A stretch of 64,000 bases of DNA from NCBI GenBank assembly GCA_035631315.1, contig DASQIZ010000091.1:124001-188000 (forward strand). Reading direction: 5' to 3'. How positions within the stretch are numbered: position 1 is the first letter of the stretch; each line of letters begins with the position of its first letter. The notes under the pieces were generated by a model, which saw only the letters and a list, made by a program, of their open reading frames with translations, was not told the origin of the DNA and did no database searches. The stretch is from 40CM-2-70-7 sp035631315. Lineage in GTDB: Bacteria > Gemmatimonadota > Gemmatimonadetes > Gemmatimonadales > GWC2-71-9. Shown piece by piece: positions 26,190 through 34,528 of the stretch. The translations under genes were made by a program, and so were the position numbers.

Positions 26190-27098
26190 ATGCCCACCGA
26201 GAATCTCGCCGGCCAAACCATCGCCGGCTACCGTCTCCTCGAGCGCGTCGGCGAAGGCGGTACGGCCGAAGTCTACCGGGCGGAACATGCCGAGCGCGGC
26301 CCGTCCGCGTTCAAGGTATTGCGCCCCCGGCTGCGCGGCGACCCCACGGCCGTCAAGCGCTTCCTGCGGGAAGCGGGTTACGGCGCGCGGGTCAGCCACC
26401 CCGGCGTGGTGAGGACCTTCGACTACGGCGAAGCCGATGGCCTGTACTACCTGGCGCTGGAGTGGGCCCCGGGCGACTCGCTTGCGGCATTCCTACACCG
26501 GAATGGACCGCTCGCTCCTCCCGCCGCTGTTGCGCTGGTTCGCCAGCTCGCGGACGCGCTCGCCGCGGCCCACCACGCCGGGATCATCCACCGGGACTTG
26601 AAACCCGAAAACATCATGTACGATCCCGCTACCAAGCGGGCCCGTCTGCTGGATTTCGGGATCGCGCGGGATACCGAGGTTCCGCCGGAGGAGCGCCTCA
26701 CGCGCACCGGCTTCTTCGTGGGAACCCTGCAATACGTGGCTCCGGAGGCCCTTTCCGGCGAGCTCGTCGACGGCCGCGCCGACATCTACTCACTCGCGAC
26801 GATCGCCTACTACCTGCTCACGGGACGGCATCCGTACAATGGCCGGAGCCCGCGGGAGCTGTTCCAGCAGCTGCTGACACAGCCACCCGAGCCGCTGAAT
26901 CAGGCCGTGCCGGGCCTGAAGTTCTCAGGCCTCCTCGAGGCCGCCATCATGCGCGGGCTGGCTCGTGATCCCGCAGCGCGGCAGCCCACGGTCGCAGCCC
27001 TGGCAGCAGAGCTGGAGCAGGGCCTCGCCGCCGATCCGACTCCCCCGCCGTCGAAGGGGCTCTTTGGCGCGCTGAAGAACATTGTCGGCAGGAAGTGA
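26190..27098 (+). CDS. Soluble Ser/Thr protein kinase
   Basis: The 302-residue protein is essentially one Hanks-type kinase domain: YRLLERVGEGGTAEVYRAEH, SAFKVLRPRL with the ATP lysine, GIIHRDLKPENIMYD, LLDFGIARD, and GTLQYVAPEALSG. A short basic C-terminal tail (KGLFGALKNIVGRK) follows without an obvious membrane segment, unlike the kinase at 3.6 kb. The start has no clear ribosome binding site. A 9-bp hairpin lies between it and pyrE. Confidence 0.94.
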   Translation: MPTENLAGQTIAGYRLLERVGEGGTAEVYRAEHAERGPSAFKVLRPRLRGDPTAVKRFLREAGYGARVSHPGVVRTFDYGEADGLYYLALEWAPGDSLAAFLHRNGPLAPPAAVALVRQLADALAAAHHAGIIHRDLKPENIMYDPATKRARLLDFGIARDTEVPPEERLTRTGFFVGTLQYVAPEALSGELVDGRADIYSLATIAYYLLTGRHPYNGRSPRELFQQLLTQPPEPLNQAVPGLKFSGLLEAAIMRGLARDPAARQPTVAALAAELEQGLAADPTPPPSKGLFGALKNIVGRK

Positions 27099-27103
27099 GA
27101 TGA

Positions 27104-27127
27104 TAGTAGTAGCACGAACTACTACTA
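27104..27127. terminator. TAGTAGTAG/CTACTACTA hairpin before pyrE
   Basis: TAGTAGTAG and CTACTACTA form a perfect 9-bp stem with the loop CACGAA, six bases after the kinase stop and 9 bases before the pyrE ATG. There is no T-run, so it may be a weak terminator, an RNA-end protector or a translational control element for pyrE. Confidence 0.5.
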
Positions 27128-27136
27128 GAGAGCGCC

Positions 27137-27688
27137 ATGAGTGACCTCGACCGCCTTCGCGAGCTCCTGCTCGCCCGCTCAGTCACCCGCGGCGACTTCA
27201 CGCTCTCGTCCGGCCGCAAGTCCACCTTCTATATCGACGCCCGGCGGACCACCATGTCGGCCGACGGCCTGACCCTCATCGGCTCCCTGGGACTCGAGCG
27301 TCTGGCCGCTCGCGGCTGGGACCCCGGGGCCGTCGGCGGCCTGACCCTGGGCGCCGATCCCGTCGCCTACGCCATCGCGACCGCCTCGAAGCGCAGGTCC
27401 CCTGCCCCGGCCGTCGACGCCTTTACCATTCGGAAGCAGGCCAAGACCCACGGGACGGGGCGCCGCATCGAAGGCTGCTTCGAAGCCGGGCTATCGGTCG
27501 TCGTAGTCGAGGACGTGATCACGACCGGCGGCTCCGCCCAGGAAGCGATCTCGGCCCTCTCCGCCGAGGGAGCGAAGATCCTGGGGGTATTCGCCGTCGT
27601 GGATCGGGAAGAAGGAGGGCGGGAGGTACTCGAACGGGCCGGCCACGCCGTCGAGACACTCCTGACCGCCCGCCAGCTCGGCCTGTGA
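27137..27688 (+). CDS. pyrE: Orotate phosphoribosyltransferase
   Basis: PyrE joins orotate and PRPP to give OMP in pyrimidine synthesis. The 183-residue protein has FTLSSGRKSTFYIDAR near the N-terminus, TIRKQAKTHGTGRRIEG (substrate loop), and the PRPP motif VVVVEDVITTGGSAQEAI. It is slightly shorter than the common 200-215 residues but complete. Its TGA overlaps the GTG of the chemoreceptor gene (GTGA), an unexpected partner that may reflect packing rather than function. Confidence 0.96.
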   Translation: MSDLDRLRELLLARSVTRGDFTLSSGRKSTFYIDARRTTMSADGLTLIGSLGLERLAARGWDPGAVGGLTLGADPVAYAIATASKRRSPAPAVDAFTIRKQAKTHGTGRRIEGCFEAGLSVVVVEDVITTGGSAQEAISALSAEGAKILGVFAVVDREEGGREVLERAGHAVETLLTARQLGL

Positions 27689-29391
27689 CCATCCCCTCGC
27701 TGAACCCCGGCAAGAAGTCGCTCGCGTCCTGGTTACGCGGCCGCCCGGACGACGCCGCGGGGCTGGAGCAGCGCCTCAAGGACCTGGACACCTTCGCCCG
27801 CTCGCTCAACCGCCGCTGGGTGATGGTCTCGGGGGTGTTCCTGGTCGGCATGCTGGGCTGGATGAGCGGCATGATCCGCACCAGCCCGGGCACGATCGTC
27901 CTCCTGGCAGGCGCCGGCGCGATCCTCAATGCCCTGGTCGGCCTCGTCAACGAACGCGGCTGGTACCGCTGGTGGCTGATTTATGTCCTCACGCTGCTCG
28001 ATGTGCTCCTCGCGGCCCTCCCCGTAGTCTGGTTCGGGCATGGCGGGCTGATCGCGGGATTCTTCATTGCGGTCCTTCCCTACACGTTCGACCAGGGCCG
28101 CACGGTGGGCGACTTCCTGGTCCTCGTCGCATCGCTCGCGTACCTCGCGTCCACGATGCTCCATGGCGCGATCTATGACGGTTCCGCCGACATCCCCCCG
28201 GCCGCGTATCTCGAGACCGTCGTCTTCGTCGCCGTCGCCATGGCGTTGAAGCGCATTCCCGCAACCCTGATCACGCGCATCCGTGCGACCCGCAGCATCA
28301 TGGGTGCCGCCGAGCAGGGACAGCTGGGCGTCCGCGCCGCCGCCGCCGAATCGGACGAGCTCGGCTTCCTGGAAAAGAGCTTGAACCGGATGCTGGACGA
28401 AATCGGCGCGACCATCTCGACCGTCCAGCATGAGGCCGATGAAGTCGCGGCGTTCGCCGAGGAGCTCGCCGCCGCGGCGGAGCAGATCCACGCCACCTCC
28501 GAGGCCGTGACGCAGACGGCGAAGGGGCTTGCCGACGACCTCGCCGGTCAGCGCACGGTGGCCGAAGGAGCGCAAGCCGAGAGCGCGAAAGCCGCGGCGC
28601 AAGCGGAGAATCTCAAGACCCGCGCAGAACGCATGCAGTCGGACGCGGGTCAGCTCGCGTCGACGGCGGAGCGGGGCAGAGACCGCGTGGAGCGAGCGAG
28701 CCAGACCCTGCGGTCCGTGCGCGAAGAAGTCCGCGCCACCGCGGCCACCGTCGGCGGCCTCTCAGCGATGTCCGACCGGATTGGAGGCTTCGCGCAGACC
28801 ATCGCCCGGATCGCGCGGCAAACGCACCTGCTGGCCCTCAACGCGGCCATCGAAGCGGCGAGGGCGGGCGAGCACGGGGAGGGATTCGGCGTGGTCGCAC
28901 AAGAAGTCAGGGGCCTGGCGGGAGAGGCGGGGAAGTCGGCGCGCGAAGTGGCGGAGCTGGTGAGCGAGATCCGCACCGGAATCACCGCCGCCGCGCGCGC
29001 GATGGAAACCGGCGAAAGCCAGGTGCGGGACATCGGCGCCGTGGCCGCGGAAGCGGACGGTGCGCTCCGCGAGCTGCACGAGGGCGTCCAGCTCATCGGC
29101 GGCCTGGTCGACGCCACCGCCGAGGTCTCTCGCACCCAGGCCGAGCGGCTCGCCCAGCTGGCTCAGTCGCTCGCGCAGGTGTCGACGGTCTCCAGTGTTT
29201 CCGCGGAACATGCCACCAGCGCGGCCTCGGCCACGCAGGCGCAAATCACCTCCATGGGTGACCTCACCGGTACTTCGCAGCAGCTGGCGCAGCTCGCCGA
29301 GCGTTTGCGCGCGAGCATCGCGCGGTTCGCCGTGCTCAAGCCCGACCAGACGACCGCCGAGCATCGGGTGGTCCGCGCCGCCGCGGACTGA
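27685..29391 (+). CDS. Methyl-accepting chemotaxis protein
   Basis: The 568-residue protein has about six N-terminal hydrophobic segments (residues ~35-190, e.g. WVMVSGVFLVGMLGWMSGM, AILNALVGLV, LLIYVLTLLDVLLAALPVVW without a large periplasmic domain), a HAMP-like stretch, and a long cytoplasmic coiled coil. The signalling tip reads RIARQTHLLALNAAIEAARA, then FGVVAQEVRGLAGEAGKSAR. It would regulate a CheA kinase, though no che gene is in the window. The integral sensor suggests membrane or redox sensing. The GTG start is coupled to pyrE. Confidence 0.93.
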   Translation: MTIPSLNPGKKSLASWLRGRPDDAAGLEQRLKDLDTFARSLNRRWVMVSGVFLVGMLGWMSGMIRTSPGTIVLLAGAGAILNALVGLVNERGWYRWWLIYVLTLLDVLLAALPVVWFGHGGLIAGFFIAVLPYTFDQGRTVGDFLVLVASLAYLASTMLHGAIYDGSADIPPAAYLETVVFVAVAMALKRIPATLITRIRATRSIMGAAEQGQLGVRAAAAESDELGFLEKSLNRMLDEIGATISTVQHEADEVAAFAEELAAAAEQIHATSEAVTQTAKGLADDLAGQRTVAEGAQAESAKAAAQAENLKTRAERMQSDAGQLASTAERGRDRVERASQTLRSVREEVRATAATVGGLSAMSDRIGGFAQTIARIARQTHLLALNAAIEAARAGEHGEGFGVVAQEVRGLAGEAGKSAREVAELVSEIRTGITAAARAMETGESQVRDIGAVAAEADGALRELHEGVQLIGGLVDATAEVSRTQAERLAQLAQSLAQVSTVSSVSAEHATSAASATQAQITSMGDLTGTSQQLAQLAERLRASIARFAVLKPDQTTAEHRVVRAAAD

Positions 29392-29405
29392 CCACCGGCC
29401 ACTGA

Positions 29406-30269
29406 TCACCCCGCCCGGGAGACACGAGGCGCGTCGGATCCTTGGTCCCAAAACCCCGCGTTTAAGGGGTAGAACGCGCGCAGGGCCTCCCGGTACGGGG
29501 TGATGAGGAGGTCGACGTAACGCGCCAGCGCTACGTCGAAGGGAAAGCGGCTCCGGAACTCACCCGCCGTCACTCCCAGGATCGCCTTGAGGTGCCTCCC
29601 GAAGCTCTGCGGCGAAGAGAAGTCCAGCCGGTAGGCGACATCCGACACCGACAATCCGGGATTCTGGAACAGATACGCCGCGTGCAAGAGCCTCATCGCG
29701 GACAGGTACCGCTTCGGGGAGGGCAGGGTGGCACGTTGGAAGCGCGAGACGAACGTGCTCGGCGTGACGCGGAGATGCCGGGCCAGGCCCCGGACGGTGA
29801 CGATCACGGGTGCGAGCCGGGCGACGGCCTCGAAAAACACCCGCGTTTCCTCCGGCGCGTCACCGAGTGCGGGCACCAGTCGAGCGAGAATCCGGGCTGC
29901 TGCCGGCGTGATTGGATGCCCGAACACATCGCGCAGCCGGCGCCACGCACCCGGCTCGGTGCAATCGACCGCCGAGCGGACCCCCGTGGCCCCGAGGCGA
30001 AGCAAGGTTTCGGTGGCCACGCCGTCGTGGCGCGACACCAGCGCCACGGCCGGAATGGCGGGGAACTCGCGGACGAACCGGGCCACGGCGGGAATCTCTT
30101 CGCCGGCACACCGGTGCACCGAAATGAGCAGCGCGTCGACCTTTCGCCGCCGCGCCGCCTGCAGCACCTCGCGGAACGTTTCCACGTGTACGGTGGTGAA
30201 GCACCCATCGCCCACCGCGTCCACCCGGGACCGCTCCGGAACCGGCAACACCGTGCACACCGTGACCAC
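29406..30269 (-). CDS. AraC-family regulator with receiver-like N-terminal domain
   Basis: The 287-residue protein has a C-terminal AraC-type double helix-turn-helix: VRGLARHLRVTPSTFVSRFQ, then LSVSDVAYRLDFSSPQSFGRHLKAILG. The first 130 residues look like a degenerate CheY-like fold (REVLQAARRRKVDALLISVH, IPAVALVSRHDG, LLRLGATGVRS) in which the usual phosphoacceptor Asp after the third strand is not evident. A further 30 residues follow the DNA-binding domain. The GTG start was taken from the upstream limit of the frame. Targets are unknown. Confidence 0.83.
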   Translation of the reverse strand: MVTVCTVLPVPERSRVDAVGDGCFTTVHVETFREVLQAARRRKVDALLISVHRCAGEEIPAVARFVREFPAIPAVALVSRHDGVATETLLRLGATGVRSAVDCTEPGAWRRLRDVFGHPITPAAARILARLVPALGDAPEETRVFFEAVARLAPVIVTVRGLARHLRVTPSTFVSRFQRATLPSPKRYLSAMRLLHAAYLFQNPGLSVSDVAYRLDFSSPQSFGRHLKAILGVTAGEFRSRFPFDVALARYVDLLITPYREALRAFYPLNAGFWDQGSDAPRVSRAG

Positions 30270-30330
30270 GCCGGCATCCTAAGGCTCCGCCATCAAGACA
30301 CCGTCAACCTTCAGACCTTATCTTTCCGTC

Positions 30331-32208
30331 GTGATCAAGCGTGTCCTTCCCGTCGTGACGCTGCTCACGCTCGCCTGTCGCCCGACGGCGAGCCGCCTGC
30401 TGCTGCTCGACTACACGCTCGCCGATCCCGTCGATCTCCAGAGCACCGCTGCGCCCTGGCATAACGCCGGGTACGTGGTCGAGTACCGCCGCTTCTTCCC
30501 GCACCTCACCCGCGACGACATGCGCCGCTACCACGGCGTGATCGTACTCGGCGGGTTGCGACCCGACGCGCCCTCGGACGCGTTGACGTCAGGCGACGTG
30601 GTGATTCTCACCGAATGGGTACGCAACGGCGGCGTCGTGGTTCTCGGCTATCCGCAGAGCGCACTCGACCGCTGGACCATGAACCGCTGGCTCCGGTCCC
30701 TCGGCGCCGGGCTGTCGATCTCCGACACCGCGCCGTTGGCCGCGCTGACCGCGATGCCGGTCCGTCGCGCGTTGCCCAGCGTCGACTTGCTGCCGGTCGA
30801 ATTCGCGGACACGCGGGCTCTGCATCTCCGCCTGCCGGGGCAAGCCCTCGCTCGGGTGAGGCCCGCCACCCGCGGGGCCCCTCAACCCGCCGTGATCGCC
30901 GCCGCGAGAGTCAAGAGCGGTCTCGTGCTGGTGACCAGCCGCGCAGCGCTCGCCAGCGACGACACCGGTGCGACGAAGGACTTCCTCGAAACGGTCGCGC
31001 GCTGGACCAGACGTCCGGCGGAATGGGCGAATGTTCCGGCAGCTGCGAACCCCGCGCCGCTCTCGCTCGAGGGCGGACCCGATGCGGTGCGGTCACGGCT
31101 GCCACTCGAAAGTCCGCCCGGAGGATCGCGCCCGCTGACGCTGCCGCTGCACCCCGATCAACCGGGGAACGATTCGGTGGCGCTTCCGGACTGGACGGGG
31201 AAGGCCGGCCTCCGCGTCCTCTGGGCTGACGCGATGGGATACCGGGCCGGTTATGCGGAGCGAAAGGTCGCCCTCGACTCGCTGACTGCCCTCCTGGATG
31301 TCGGTGCGTTCAACATCTTCGCCGGTCCGGCCAACGTCGAAGCCATGGCCGAGTCGACGCACTACGCTCCGTGGGAGCGGACAGTGACGCAGAACGTCTG
31401 GAAGGTGGTGGGAGACCGCCTGGAGCAGACCAGTGCCCGCTGGGTGCCGGCGCTCGAGCCCGACTCGTTCCGGCTGCCGCCAGACACGACGGGCGTCGCC
31501 GCGGGGCGCTGTCTCCTCGATCCTGAATACTGGAACGCCGCGTTCGTCCCTGGGATGATCTCCCTCGCCCGGCTCGCCGCGCAGCACCAGGATCTGATTC
31601 CCGCGATCGCCGTCGATCTGGGACGCGAGCCGTCGTCGACCCAGCCGGCGGCGACGATCTGTGAGGCAGACTACGAGGCCGGCCTGGACGGCATGGTGAA
31701 GGATTCGGCCATCACGACGGCGCAGGCCGCCGATCTGAAGAAGGTGGCTCCCGGCGACCGGTACGACGTGCTGCTGAACGAGGGATTGGTCGACGACCTC
31801 TTCGAGGCGCTCGAGCGGGTCACGACGTCGCGCGCGTCGGACCTGCGCGCGCGGATCCAGAAAATCCGTCCCGGTCTGATGCTGGCGGTCCGCGCCGCCG
31901 CGCCACCTCAGGATTGGTTCGGGCGGGGACTCCTGCGTGGCTGGTCCGTGCCGAAGGCACCGGTCATTCTCCTCACGCGGGACCCGTCTACGCGGCAAAC
32001 CAATGCCCGGTACCACGGTCGCGGGATCAATGTTCTCAGCGCATTCGAGCTGGTGCCCCGTCAGGTCCCGGCTGCCGCCTGGGGAGGCCTCAAACCGGTC
32101 GCCTTCCGCGAGAACAGCGGCTTCTGGCTGGATGCCCGCCGGTCGGGGGTATCCCCGGGAAACGACAGCACGTGGCGGCTCGTACGCCGGTTAGCCCGCG
32201 AGAAATAA
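30331..32208 (+). CDS. Large secreted lipoprotein of unknown function
   Basis: The 625-residue protein starts with a lipoprotein signal (VLPVVTLLTLAC). Residues 25-240 resemble a glutamine-amidotransferase-like Rossmann domain (RRYHGVIVLGGLRPDAP, VRNGGVVVLGYPQ). The second half includes GLRVLWADAMGYRAGYAERK and LPPDTTGVAAGRCLLDPEYW, and a C-terminal part rich in beta strands. I do not recognise a named family. The GTG start has TATCTTTC ending 4 bases upstream, implying a leaderless transcript. The rnpB promoter follows its stop. Confidence 0.75.
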   Translation: MIKRVLPVVTLLTLACRPTASRLLLLDYTLADPVDLQSTAAPWHNAGYVVEYRRFFPHLTRDDMRRYHGVIVLGGLRPDAPSDALTSGDVVILTEWVRNGGVVVLGYPQSALDRWTMNRWLRSLGAGLSISDTAPLAALTAMPVRRALPSVDLLPVEFADTRALHLRLPGQALARVRPATRGAPQPAVIAAARVKSGLVLVTSRAALASDDTGATKDFLETVARWTRRPAEWANVPAAANPAPLSLEGGPDAVRSRLPLESPPGGSRPLTLPLHPDQPGNDSVALPDWTGKAGLRVLWADAMGYRAGYAERKVALDSLTALLDVGAFNIFAGPANVEAMAESTHYAPWERTVTQNVWKVVGDRLEQTSARWVPALEPDSFRLPPDTTGVAAGRCLLDPEYWNAAFVPGMISLARLAAQHQDLIPAIAVDLGREPSSTQPAATICEADYEAGLDGMVKDSAITTAQAADLKKVAPGDRYDVLLNEGLVDDLFEALERVTTSRASDLRARIQKIRPGLMLAVRAAAPPQDWFGRGLLRGWSVPKAPVILLTRDPSTRQTNARYHGRGINVLSAFELVPRQVPAAAWGGLKPVAFRENSGFWLDARRSGVSPGNDSTWRLVRRLAREK

Positions 32209-32227
32209 GGGTTTGACCGCTCCCGTC

Positions 32228-32259
32228 TTGCCCGGGGAGCCTCGAAACCGATACTTTCT
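32228..32259 (+). promoter_or_regulatory. Candidate rnpB promoter
   Basis: TTGCCC is followed after 16 bases by GATACT; read in the Bacteroidota manner it is TTG-N21-TACTTTCT, six of eight bases to TAnnTTTG. The RNase P RNA begins about 7-10 bases downstream, as expected for a transcription start. Confidence 0.5.
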
Positions 32260-32265
32260 TTCCCG

Positions 32266-32648
32266 ACGGGTGCTGGTGGGGTGGGATGGTCGCGGGTCGC
32301 TGCAGGGTCGGGCGACTCCGAGGAAAGTCCGAGCTCCACAGGGCTGACTGCCAGGTAACGCCTGGGCGCCGCAAGGCGACGGAAAGGGCCACAGAAAACA
32401 GACCGCCCCCTATCCAGGGGTAAGGGTGAAAAGGTGGGGTAAGAGCCCACCGCGCGGCCGGCAACGGTCGTGGCACGGTAACCCCCAGTCGGAGCAAGGC
32501 CAAATAAGCAGCGAGGCTCGGTCCCGGGCCGTTTGAGCTGCGGGTAGGCCGCACGAGGTGGCTGGTGACAGCCGTCCTAGAGAGATGACCATCTGGCCGT
32601 CGAAAGGCGGTCAAACAGAACTCGGCTTATGGCCCCACCAACCCCCGT
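32266..32648 (+). ncRNA. rnpB: RNase P RNA (catalytic subunit)
   Basis: The RNA component of RNase P, which cuts the 5' leader of tRNA precursors. Conserved blocks are GAGGAAAGTCCGAGCTC near the 5' end, GGAAAGGGCCACAGAAA, GTGAAAAGGTGGGGTAAGAG, GGCAACGG, AAGGCCAAATA, and ACAGAACTCGGCTTATGG at the 3' end. The ends were set from helix P1: ACGGGTGCTGGTGGGG pairs with CCCCACCAACCCCCGT. The order of blocks fits an ancestral (type A) RNA. The next protein gene has its only start codon in the 3' end of this RNA. Confidence 0.97.
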
Positions 32649-32856
32649 TTCTCTCAAACCGTATCCGCCGCAATGGGAGTCAGTCGCGGACCTGCGGGTA
32701 TTCCGGACAACGAGTGAGGAGTGGTCGAAACTGATCGCCTGGCGCGCCGACATGCGGCGCCGGGGGTGGAGCTTGCTGCGCGTGTCTTCCGAGGGCGATG
32801 AGATGGTCGCGGTGTTCGGGCGGACCAAGACCGACCGCACTGGGGCTACCACGTGA
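32629..32856 (+). CDS. Small hypothetical protein whose start lies in the rnpB 3' end
   Basis: The 75-residue product has a plausible small fold (QWESVADLRVFRTTSEEWSK, LIAWRADMRRRGWSLLRVSS, EMVAVFGRTK). Its first ATG is the ATG of the conserved rnpB GGCTTATGGCCCC segment, and no other ATG, GTG or TTG precedes the conserved-looking part. The stop overlaps the next gene (TGATG). Either the protein uses a non-standard start just downstream of rnpB or it is read from transcripts continuing out of rnpB. No family is recognised. Confidence 0.55.
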   Translation: MAPPTPVSLKPYPPQWESVADLRVFRTTSEEWSKLIAWRADMRRRGWSLLRVSSEGDEMVAVFGRTKTDRTGATT

Positions 32857-33722
32857 TGCGAACATCACCGATCGCCGTGGCCATCATGGCCGTTGCCGCC
32901 TGCGGCGGCACCATCGCTCCGGCCCCCACCACGGGCAGACCTCCTTCTCCAGCTTCACCCACTACTCCACTTCCTCAGTCGACCACCCTCAGATATTCCC
33001 CGGGGGTCACCAAGTATCTGATCACGCAGCGCCACCACGTCGACCAGCAGCTGCCGACCGGTGACCAGGTACAAGAGATCGGACTCAAGACGTACGTCAC
33101 GGCCATCATCATCGACCCCGCCGACGCGCGAGGGTATTCGGTCTCGCTGACGATCGATTCGATCCTGGCCGACTCGGCGACGGTCCTGCCCCCCACCGTC
33201 GATTTGCAGTCCGCCCGCGGACTGCGGTACGATGGCCGGCTTTCTCCATCGGGGCAGCTGATCGATCCAAAGCCGTCCGATGGGACCGTCGCCAAGAATC
33301 TGGCGCAGCTGTTCGGCGGCTTCCGGACGTTCTTCCCCAAGCTGCCACCCGCCGGCGTCGCGCCGGGTGTGAAGTGGAGCGACTCGACCGAAGCGACTGA
33401 CACCACTGGAACCGCTATTGTCGTGGACCGGTCCGTGAGTCATTACACGACCGGTGATTGGGAGAGTCCGTCCGGCGTACGCCAGCTGGGAATCGAGGTC
33501 TCGGGTGACTTCACCGTGTCGGGTTCCGGAGCAGCGGGCGGCGCGACCTTCGCGCTTTCGGGGACCGGCACGCACGCCGGCAAGCTGCAGTTTTCCGCGG
33601 CCGGGCGCTTCCTCGGCGGCAGCACCGTCGACAGCGCCGGCATCGTGATCACGTTCGATCCCCAGGGCATGGCTATTCCGCGACACCAGGTCTCCCGCAC
33701 GACCATCGCGGTGCTGCCCTGA
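32856..33722 (+). CDS. Hypothetical lipoprotein
   Basis: The 288-residue protein has a lipoprotein signal (SPIAVAIMAVAAC, lipobox VAAC), a Pro/Thr-rich linker, and a beta-rich body (QEIGLKTYVTAIIIDPADAR, GATFALSGTGTHAGKLQF). No catalytic motif was found. The ATG overlaps the preceding stop (TGATG); a GTG one codon earlier is equally usable. The following outer-membrane gene is coupled to its stop through CTGA, so the two may act together at the outer membrane. Confidence 0.8.
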   Translation: MRTSPIAVAIMAVAACGGTIAPAPTTGRPPSPASPTTPLPQSTTLRYSPGVTKYLITQRHHVDQQLPTGDQVQEIGLKTYVTAIIIDPADARGYSVSLTIDSILADSATVLPPTVDLQSARGLRYDGRLSPSGQLIDPKPSDGTVAKNLAQLFGGFRTFFPKLPPAGVAPGVKWSDSTEATDTTGTAIVVDRSVSHYTTGDWESPSGVRQLGIEVSGDFTVSGSGAAGGATFALSGTGTHAGKLQFSAAGRFLGGSTVDSAGIVITFDPQGMAIPRHQVSRTTIAVLP

Positions 33723-34522
33723 AGCGCACGCTCGTCGCGGGCTTCGGCCTTCTCGTCCTGGGCTCGGGACTCTCCGCCCAGGTCGCCGTCAATCGCTCCG
33801 ATACCTATCTCTTTCCCTCTGAAGCCCAGGACGCCCGCGCCATCTGGCTGACACCCTCCGGGCTCGCGGTCCGGCAAGAAGCGTCGGTATACCTGGACGT
33901 CACCGTCGCGAATCCCGGGTCACTCGGGCAGCTGCGTCAGATCAACGCCGGCTTCAACGCCCGCGGGCTCGCCTTCGCGTATCAACGGGATCAGTTCTCG
34001 GGGGGCACCAGCGCGGGCACGTACAAGCTGGCGTTCGGGACGGGCCAGGGAGCCATGGCCGTCGGGTTCGGCACTACGTGGTATCGGGGGAACACCAAGG
34101 GGACGGGATTCGATCTCGGGGTCACGTACCAGGCCTCCAGCGCGCTGACGGTGGCCGGGGTGATCGCGAACATCGGTGAGCCCAACGTCCGGGGACTCGT
34201 GCAGCGGATCCAGTATACCGCGAGCGCGAATGCGCAGGTGTTGCAGGGATTCGGGGTCGGCGCCCTCGCGTCCGCCAATCCCTCGGGGTTCACGGCCTTT
34301 GGCGCCGACATGCGCGCGGCCTTTGATCCGGGTTTCCCGCTGGGCGTTCTTATCAGGATGGATACCGATCAGAAGTTCCGGCGGACGCAGTTCGCGTTCG
34401 GGTTCTCGATCGGGGCACTGAATCAGGCCGGCCTGGCTCTCACGACGCCGGGAGATGTGTCCTCCATCAACGACGTCACCTTGTACGGTGTGACGTCCCG
34501 GATCCCCTCGGGGAGGCATTAG
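33719..34522 (+). CDS. Outer-membrane beta-barrel protein with CTG start
   Basis: From CTG the frame gives a textbook signal peptide: KRTLVAGFGLLVLGSGLSAQ, cleaved after SA. About 245 residues of alternating beta strands rich in Gly and aromatics follow (GFGTTWYRGNTKGTGFDLGV, FRRTQFAFGFSIGAL). This resembles a PorV-like or small OM barrel. The CTG overlaps the TGA of the lipoprotein gene (CTGA). The first canonical ATG, 112 codons later, would remove the signal peptide and half the barrel, so standard gene calling would report only a 155-residue fragment. A sequencing error cannot be excluded but is not needed. Confidence 0.78.
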   Translation: MKRTLVAGFGLLVLGSGLSAQVAVNRSDTYLFPSEAQDARAIWLTPSGLAVRQEASVYLDVTVANPGSLGQLRQINAGFNARGLAFAYQRDQFSGGTSAGTYKLAFGTGQGAMAVGFGTTWYRGNTKGTGFDLGVTYQASSALTVAGVIANIGEPNVRGLVQRIQYTASANAQVLQGFGVGALASANPSGFTAFGADMRAAFDPGFPLGVLIRMDTDQKFRRTQFAFGFSIGALNQAGLALTTPGDVSSINDVTLYGVTSRIPSGRH

Positions 34523-34528
34523 CCGGCC

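Noticed and set aside
27104..27127. Second origin-like DnaA-trio site
   Set aside because: It has no DnaA box or AT-rich tract and forms a symmetrical hairpin instead.
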